From: Rhodospirillales bacterium
Lineage (GTDB): Bacteria > Pseudomonadota > Alphaproteobacteria > Micavibrionales > Micavibrionaceae
Reading direction: 5' to 3'
DNA length: 64,000 nucleotides
Assembly (NCBI GenBank): GCA_020638295.1
Contig: JACKIU010000001.1
Coordinates: 434,001 to 498,000, forward strand
Made by a program: the position numbers and the translations under genes. Below the pieces are notes generated by a model. It searched no databases. It worked only from the letters and a program-made list of their open reading frames with translations, and was not told where the DNA came from. Positions 60,266 to 64,000 of the stretch are shown here, one piece after another; within the stretch, counting starts at the first letter, position 1; every line of letters begins with the position of its first letter.

Positions 60266-61018
60266 TTATTGATCAAGTGTTGGTGTTTCAACGACCAACG
60301 TATAATCACGAGGGGGTTCAACAACCATCATCGCACGACCTGATGCTTTCGCCTGATAAACGCGTTGATCGGCACGGTGAATGATATCTTCCGGCTCGGT
60401 CTTTCCAGTTCCGAAAGCAACCCCAACACTGCAAGTTACAGCGTGATTCTGGCCTTCAAAGTCAAAGCGGCAATTCTCTTTATTACACATTGCGTCTTCC
60501 AAACGACGAAGAGCCTTATTCCAATCGTCATCTTTTCCCAGTTCCATAATCACCGCAAATTCTTCACCGCCGTAACGCGCTACTACGTCACCGGTGCGAA
60601 CAGCGCCTTTCAACCGCTGCGCAATGTCTTTCAGAACGGCATCTCCGGCAAGGTGGCCAAATGTGTCATTCACTTTCTTGAAATGGTCCGCATCAAGAAA
60701 AACGAATGCAACGCGACCACCGCTACGTTCAGCCCGGCTCAATATTTTTGGCAATTCTTCATTTAGATATTTACGGTTACGCACTCCGGTTAGCCCATCT
60801 GTGTAAGCATTTTCTTCTTTAAGACGCCTTTCCCACAGCTCTCCCTCGGCCAGCTCTGCCAGAGACGAACGTGCCAAGGCTTCTCGTAGTTTTTCAGGGT
60901 CATTAATATCAGCTCCAAGCGCTCGCAACGTGGATACAGTTGCAAGAATGGCCTCGGCCGTTGCTGGCTGAACGGCGCCTTTAAATATTCCGAGGTTTTT
61001 TGATTCTGAATCACTCAT
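60266..61018 (-). CDS. GGDEF diguanylate cyclase between sdhA and sdhB
   Basis: The 250 residues end in a GGDEF domain (about 70-240): TDGLTGVRNRKYLNEEL, FVFLDADHFKKVNDTFGH, and the active loop RYGGEEF at 148-154, preceded by the RTGD inhibitory I-site at 141-144 with the canonical five-residue spacing. So it is likely an active, product-inhibited cyclic-di-GMP synthase. The N-terminal 65 residues are a helical region of no recognised family; there is no membrane segment. It lies 105 bases after sdhA and 81 bases before sdhB on the same strand, splitting what is normally a tight pair. Its region is more AT-rich, suggesting insertion (inference). Confidence 0.93.
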   Translation of the reverse strand: MSDSESKNLGIFKGAVQPATAEAILATVSTLRALGADINDPEKLREALARSSLAELAEGELWERRLKEENAYTDGLTGVRNRKYLNEELPKILSRAERSGGRVAFVFLDADHFKKVNDTFGHLAGDAVLKDIAQRLKGAVRTGDVVARYGGEEFAVIMELGKDDDWNKALRRLEDAMCNKENCRFDFEGQNHAVTCSVGVAFGTGKTEPEDIIHRADQRVYQAKASGRAMMVVEPPRDYTLVVETPTLDQ

Positions 61019-61123
61019 GGCCGAAACATTATATTAATTTACATATAAAATCAAGCTTTTACAGCTTAACGCCTCATAAACATTTATTTCTGTTTATGTT
61101 GGGTCAAGAGCGTTACCAGAAAC

Positions 61124-62914
61124 TTAATAAACCCGGGCTTTGGGCGGGATGGGCTGAACTTCGTCGGTCAGGGTGGTCATAATCACCGGGCGGTAGTCGA
61201 TATGGGTTTTTCCAGCCTCATCGACCCAGATGACGGTGTGCTTCATCCATTTTTTATCATCGCGGTCGGGGAAGTCTTCACGCGCCTGCGCGCCGCGGGA
61301 TTCTTCACGGTTGGCGGCGGCATGCATGGCGGCGACGGCCTGAGAAAGCAGGTTATCCAGCTCCAGAGCCTCGACCAGATCGGTGTTAAAGATCAGTGAG
61401 CGGTCAGTGACTTTCAGATCAGCCTTGGCGGCGAAACAGTCGTCGATTTTCTTGATGCCTTCATTCAGCGTCTCACCGGTGCGGAATACGGGCGCGTGCG
61501 TCTGCATCGTGCGCTGCATGCGATCACGCAGCTGCGCCGTTGTCGTATTGCCGGATGCGTTGCGGTAATGATCGAGGCGGGCCAGCGCTTTCGAACCATC
61601 ATCCGCGCCAAACGGACGGTGCTTTGCGCCCGGCACAACGGTTTCGGCGCAGCGACCCGCGGCCGCACGGCCAAAGACGACGAGATCGAGCAAGGAGTTC
61701 GAGCCCAAACGGTTGGCACCATGGACGGAGACACAAGCGGCCTCACCAATCGCCATCAGGCCCGGCACGACAGCATTGGGATGTTTTTTGGTCGGGCGAA
61801 CAACCTCGGCCATATAGTTGGTTGGGATGCCGCCCATATTGTAATGCACGGTCGGCAGGACGGGAATCGGCTCTTTGGTTACATCCACGCCCGCGAAAAT
61901 GCGTGCGCTTTCGGCGATGCCGGGCAAGCGTTCGTGAATGATGTCCGGCTCGAGATGTTCGAGGTGAAGGTGGATGTGGTCTTTATGCTCACCGACGCCG
62001 CGCCCTTCGCGGATTTCGATGGTCATTGAGCGCGAGACAACGTCGCGGGAAGCGAGGTCCTTGGCGGACGGGGCATAGCGCTCCATAAAGCGTTCGCCTT
62101 CGGAGTTGGTCAGATAGCCCCCTTCCCCGCGCACGCCCTCGGTGATCAGGCAGCCCGCGCCGTAAATGCCGGTCGGGTGGAACTGGATGAATTCCATATC
62201 CTGCAAGGGAATGCCGGCGCGCAGGGCCATCGCGTTGCCATCGCCCGTACAGGTGTGGGCGGAGGTGCAGGAGAAATAGGTGCGGCCATAGCCGCCGGTA
62301 GCAAGAATAACCTGATGCGCGCGGAAACGGTGGATTGTGCCGTCATCGAGATTCCACGCCATGACACCGATACATTCGCCTTCGTCGCTCATGATCAGGT
62401 CGAGGGCGAAATATTCGATGAAGAATTCGGCCTTGTGTTTGAGAGCCTGCGTGTAAAGCGTGTGTAAAATCGCATGGCCGGTGCGGTCAGCGGCGGCGCA
62501 GGTGCGCTGGGCCGTGCCCTTGCCGTAATGGGTGGTCATACCGCCGAAAGCACGCTGGTAAATCTTACCGGCGGCGGTACGGGAAAACGGTACACCATAG
62601 TGTTCAAGCTCGATAATTGCGGGGATGGCCTCGCGGCACATATATTCAATCGCGTCCTGATCGCCGAGCCAGTCCGAGCCCTTGACCGTGTCATACATGT
62701 GAAAACGCCAATCGTCTTCGCCCATATTGCCCAAAGCGGCGGAGATGCCTCCTTGCGCAGCCACAGTGTGCGAGCGCGTCGGGAAGACTTTTGAGATGAT
62801 CGCAGTGTTCAGGCCCTTCTCCGCGCAGCCAAACCCGGCGCGCAAGCCCGCACCCCCCGCGCCGACGACGACGACATCATATTCGTGATCGATGATTTCG
62901 TAAGATTGTGTCAT
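61124..62914 (-). CDS. sdhA: Succinate dehydrogenase flavoprotein subunit
   Basis: The 596 residues carry the FAD fold VVVGAGGAGLRAGFG, the covalent FAD histidine in RSHTVAAQGG, the active-site region HPTGIYGAGCLITEGVRGEGG, the RSMTIEIREGRGVG helix with the substrate Arg, and the HGANRLGSNSLLDLVVFGR block. It oxidises succinate in the TCA cycle at the inner membrane. The start overlaps the small membrane gene by ATGA. Length is standard. Confidence 0.98.
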   Translation of the reverse strand: MTQSYEIIDHEYDVVVVGAGGAGLRAGFGCAEKGLNTAIISKVFPTRSHTVAAQGGISAALGNMGEDDWRFHMYDTVKGSDWLGDQDAIEYMCREAIPAIIELEHYGVPFSRTAAGKIYQRAFGGMTTHYGKGTAQRTCAAADRTGHAILHTLYTQALKHKAEFFIEYFALDLIMSDEGECIGVMAWNLDDGTIHRFRAHQVILATGGYGRTYFSCTSAHTCTGDGNAMALRAGIPLQDMEFIQFHPTGIYGAGCLITEGVRGEGGYLTNSEGERFMERYAPSAKDLASRDVVSRSMTIEIREGRGVGEHKDHIHLHLEHLEPDIIHERLPGIAESARIFAGVDVTKEPIPVLPTVHYNMGGIPTNYMAEVVRPTKKHPNAVVPGLMAIGEAACVSVHGANRLGSNSLLDLVVFGRAAAGRCAETVVPGAKHRPFGADDGSKALARLDHYRNASGNTTTAQLRDRMQRTMQTHAPVFRTGETLNEGIKKIDDCFAAKADLKVTDRSLIFNTDLVEALELDNLLSQAVAAMHAAANREESRGAQAREDFPDRDDKKWMKHTVIWVDEAGKTHIDYRPVIMTTLTDEVQPIPPKARVY

Positions 62915-63192
62915 GTGTCATTTTTCCTTTGCAAGTAAAGGCACAAACCTTTGAAAATAATTGATAAAAATGCTGCAAAAAATATCAAACTATAAAGACC
63001 AATCGCAAGTCCGTAACCAAATCCATCGTTTTCCTCAGTCAATTCCACTTTAAAAAACTCATAAATTACAAAGCATAGCCCTGTAAAAATTATTATTGCC
63101 CAAATTTTTAAACCCCGGAACGTTTTTAGAAAAAAAGGGATAAATAAAGGAATTAATATCATTACCAAAATCGGAAGCCAGATAAGCTCCAT
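62911..63192 (-). CDS. Small membrane protein in the sdh operon, unknown
   Basis: The 93 residues are mostly three hydrophobic stretches (about 3-22, 27-47, 60-84) with a short acidic loop (ELTEENDGFG). The start follows GAGAAG, and the stop overlaps the sdhA start by ATGA, so it is coupled to sdhA. It is not SdhC or SdhD by any motif. I recognise no family. AT-rich compared with sdhA, it may have arrived together with the neighbouring GxxExxY gene. Confidence 0.6.
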   Translation of the reverse strand: MELIWLPILVMILIPLFIPFFLKTFRGLKIWAIIIFTGLCFVIYEFFKVELTEENDGFGYGLAIGLYSLIFFAAFLSIIFKGLCLYLQRKNDT

Positions 63193-63214
63193 GTCGATCT
63201 TCTCCTGTTTTTTT

Positions 63215-63250
63215 CACCGCCAAGGCGCTAAACACGCCATGAACGCCAAG
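63215..63250. repeat. CACCGCCAAGGCGC-type tandem-like motif flanking the GxxExxY gene
   Basis: CACCGCCAAGGCGCTAAACA followed by CGCCATGAACGCCAAG has the spaced CGCCAAG pattern that I know from the flanks of GxxExxY genes. A related CACCGCCAAG starts at the second codon of the same gene (63685, minus strand). Confidence 0.45.
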
Positions 63251-63688
63251 TTATTCCCTTCTTACAATGCGTTTTAATCCATCTTTTAACAGTGTGGAAT
63301 TGAAATTCATAAGCAACCCAAGCCTTTTATCCGACATTTTCAAATACGTCAGAAGTTGCGCTTCATGAAGCGGTATTATTTTTTCAACCGATTTTAATTC
63401 TACGATTAAACAATTATCAACGACCAGATCCAATCTTAAAGACTGGTCAGTAACTTCCCCCATGAAAGAAACAGGAAAACTCACTTGTCTTTGAAATGGA
63501 ATATTATTTTTAGATAAAATGCGGCACAGACATTCTTCATAAATTGATTCCAGCAACCCCGGACCAAGCTCTTTATGAACAACCATAGCGGCATCAATAA
63601 CATTTTTTGCAGCCTTATCCTCTCTAAAATCCAGCGACGTATGGCTATCCATGGCGAACTTTGCAACTTTCTGAGCTTGGCGGTGCAT
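63251..63688 (-). CDS. GxxExxY family protein (PD-(D/E)XK-like)
   Basis: The 145 residues match the GxxExxY family: VVHKELGPGLLESIYEECL contains the name-giving G-x-x-E-x-x-Y, and LRLDLVVDNCLIVELKSV has the D...ExK pattern of a PD-(D/E)XK nuclease fold. Biological role is unknown, and the gene often occurs as a scattered, horizontally moving unit. The start at 63688 is taken with AAAGG upstream; the following codons (HRQAQKVAKFA) are encoded by the flanking repeat motif, so a second ATG at 63652 is possible. It interrupts sdhD-sdhA. Confidence 0.88.
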   Translation of the reverse strand: MHRQAQKVAKFAMDSHTSLDFREDKAAKNVIDAAMVVHKELGPGLLESIYEECLCRILSKNNIPFQRQVSFPVSFMGEVTDQSLRLDLVVDNCLIVELKSVEKIIPLHEAQLLTYLKMSDKRLGLLMNFNSTLLKDGLKRIVRRE

Positions 63689-63701
63689 ATCTTAAAGACC
63701 T

Positions 63702-64000
63702 TTAGAGCGCTATTTTTAAAATTGAAAAGATGCAGGCGGTGGCGAGGGCAAAAAAGAAGAGATACGTCCCAATCAGTTTAAAAATTTTGAAGCCTTCATG
63801 GTGGATATAATCCTCGACGATCTCGCGGTTGCCGAGCACGGCATGGCTGAAGGCTGCGATGATCAGCAGCAGCATACAAATGGCGTTGCGCGGATCGGCC
63901 AATTTCGCGGTGAATTCTTCATGGCTGGCGCCGACGGTCTGAGTGAGAAACCAAAGGAACCAAACTGAGAGCACTGCGATGCCGATAGCCGTGACACGCA
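63702..64000 (-). CDS. sdhD: Succinate dehydrogenase membrane anchor subunit SdhD (5' partial)
   Basis: The frame runs in from the right edge. The visible 98 residues include two hydrophobic helices, a heme-binding-type His in the ALSHAVLGNREIVEDYIHHEG-like region (AFSHAVLG then DYIHHEG, the classic SdhD motif), and a final helix LFFFALATACIFSILKIAL. It anchors SdhAB to the membrane and helps bind quinone. Gene order on the minus strand is sdhD, GxxExxY, small membrane gene, sdhA. The 5' end and sdhC lie outside the window. Confidence 0.9.
   Translation of the reverse strand, partial: RVTAIGIAVLSVWFLWFLTQTVGASHEEFTAKLADPRNAICMLLLIIAAFSHAVLGNREIVEDYIHHEGFKIFKLIGTYLFFFALATACIFSILKIAL

Overview
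The window reads as chromosomal DNA of an alphaproteobacterium, probably Rhodospirillales/Micavibrionales-like. The support is an outer-membrane Gram-negative gene set (lpxC, bamD, a DUF3035 lipoprotein next to lspA and paired M16 proteases), an ATP12-type F1-ATPase chaperone, a long-linker FtsZ, and GC-rich genes packed with ATGA/TGATG overlaps. The species cannot be named from the sequence alone. Coding capacity is mostly core housekeeping. There is no prophage, CRISPR array or tRNA that I can see. One degraded IS630-type element, two genes broken by apparent frameshifts and at least four families of dispersed palindromic repeats are present.

Layout. 1-2.9 kb: the end of pntA, pntB, an alpha/beta hydrolase and a small unknown gene (+). 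2.9-32 kb: a long minus-strand block that is the division and cell wall (dcw) cluster plus its downstream genes, in transcription order rsmH, ftsL, ftsI, murE, a MurF remnant, mraY, murD, a membrane orphan, ftsW, murG, an orphan lipoprotein, murC, murB, ddl, ftsQ, ftsA, ftsZ, lpxC, bamD, recN, ligA. Between murB and ddl it is interrupted by a plus-strand pair (alpha/beta hydrolase and a membrane-anchored MurF-type ligase) and an IS630 element. 32.3-34.1 kb: rnpB, an AmpD-like amidase, msrA. 34.3-40.3 kb: ileS, an unknown gene, a broken AEC transporter, a tiny membrane protein, ribF. 40.4-50 kb (+): lspA, DUF3035 lipoprotein, two M16 peptidases, pgi, a pentapeptide-repeat protein, mutL and a membrane protein. 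50-54 kb (-): crcB, an RluA-family synthase, a frameshifted AsmA-like gene and an ATP12 chaperone as one overlapping operon. 54-59.4 kb: DMT exporter, rarA, nadA, nadC, a DUF167 gene and a periplasmic unknown. 59.4-64 kb (-): the succinate dehydrogenase locus sdhD(partial)-sdhA-sdhB, into which a GxxExxY gene, a small membrane gene and a GGDEF diguanylate cyclase are interleaved.

The most interesting signals are three. (1) Palindromic repeats have entered coding sequences without breaking the frame: recN (about 34 residues), mutL (about 35), the ftsL tail (about 32), and the signal peptide of an M16 peptidase, whose hydrophobic core is repeat-encoded. A further copy supplies the last residues and stop codon of the ATP12 gene. 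This resembles what is known for Rickettsia palindromic elements, here concentrated in repair and division genes. (2) The canonical murF slot between mraY and murE holds only a 146-residue MurF C-terminal-domain-like protein that has lost the family's DDxYNxNP signature, while a full-length MurF-type ligase with a multi-helix membrane domain in place of the usual N-terminal domain sits about 10 kb away on the opposite strand. (3) The IS630 inverted repeat provides the last codons and stop of murB. Smaller points are a lipoprotein cassette in dcw with its own promoter, a hairpin over its ribosome binding site and its own terminator, and a DnaA-box cluster between ftsA and ftsZ.
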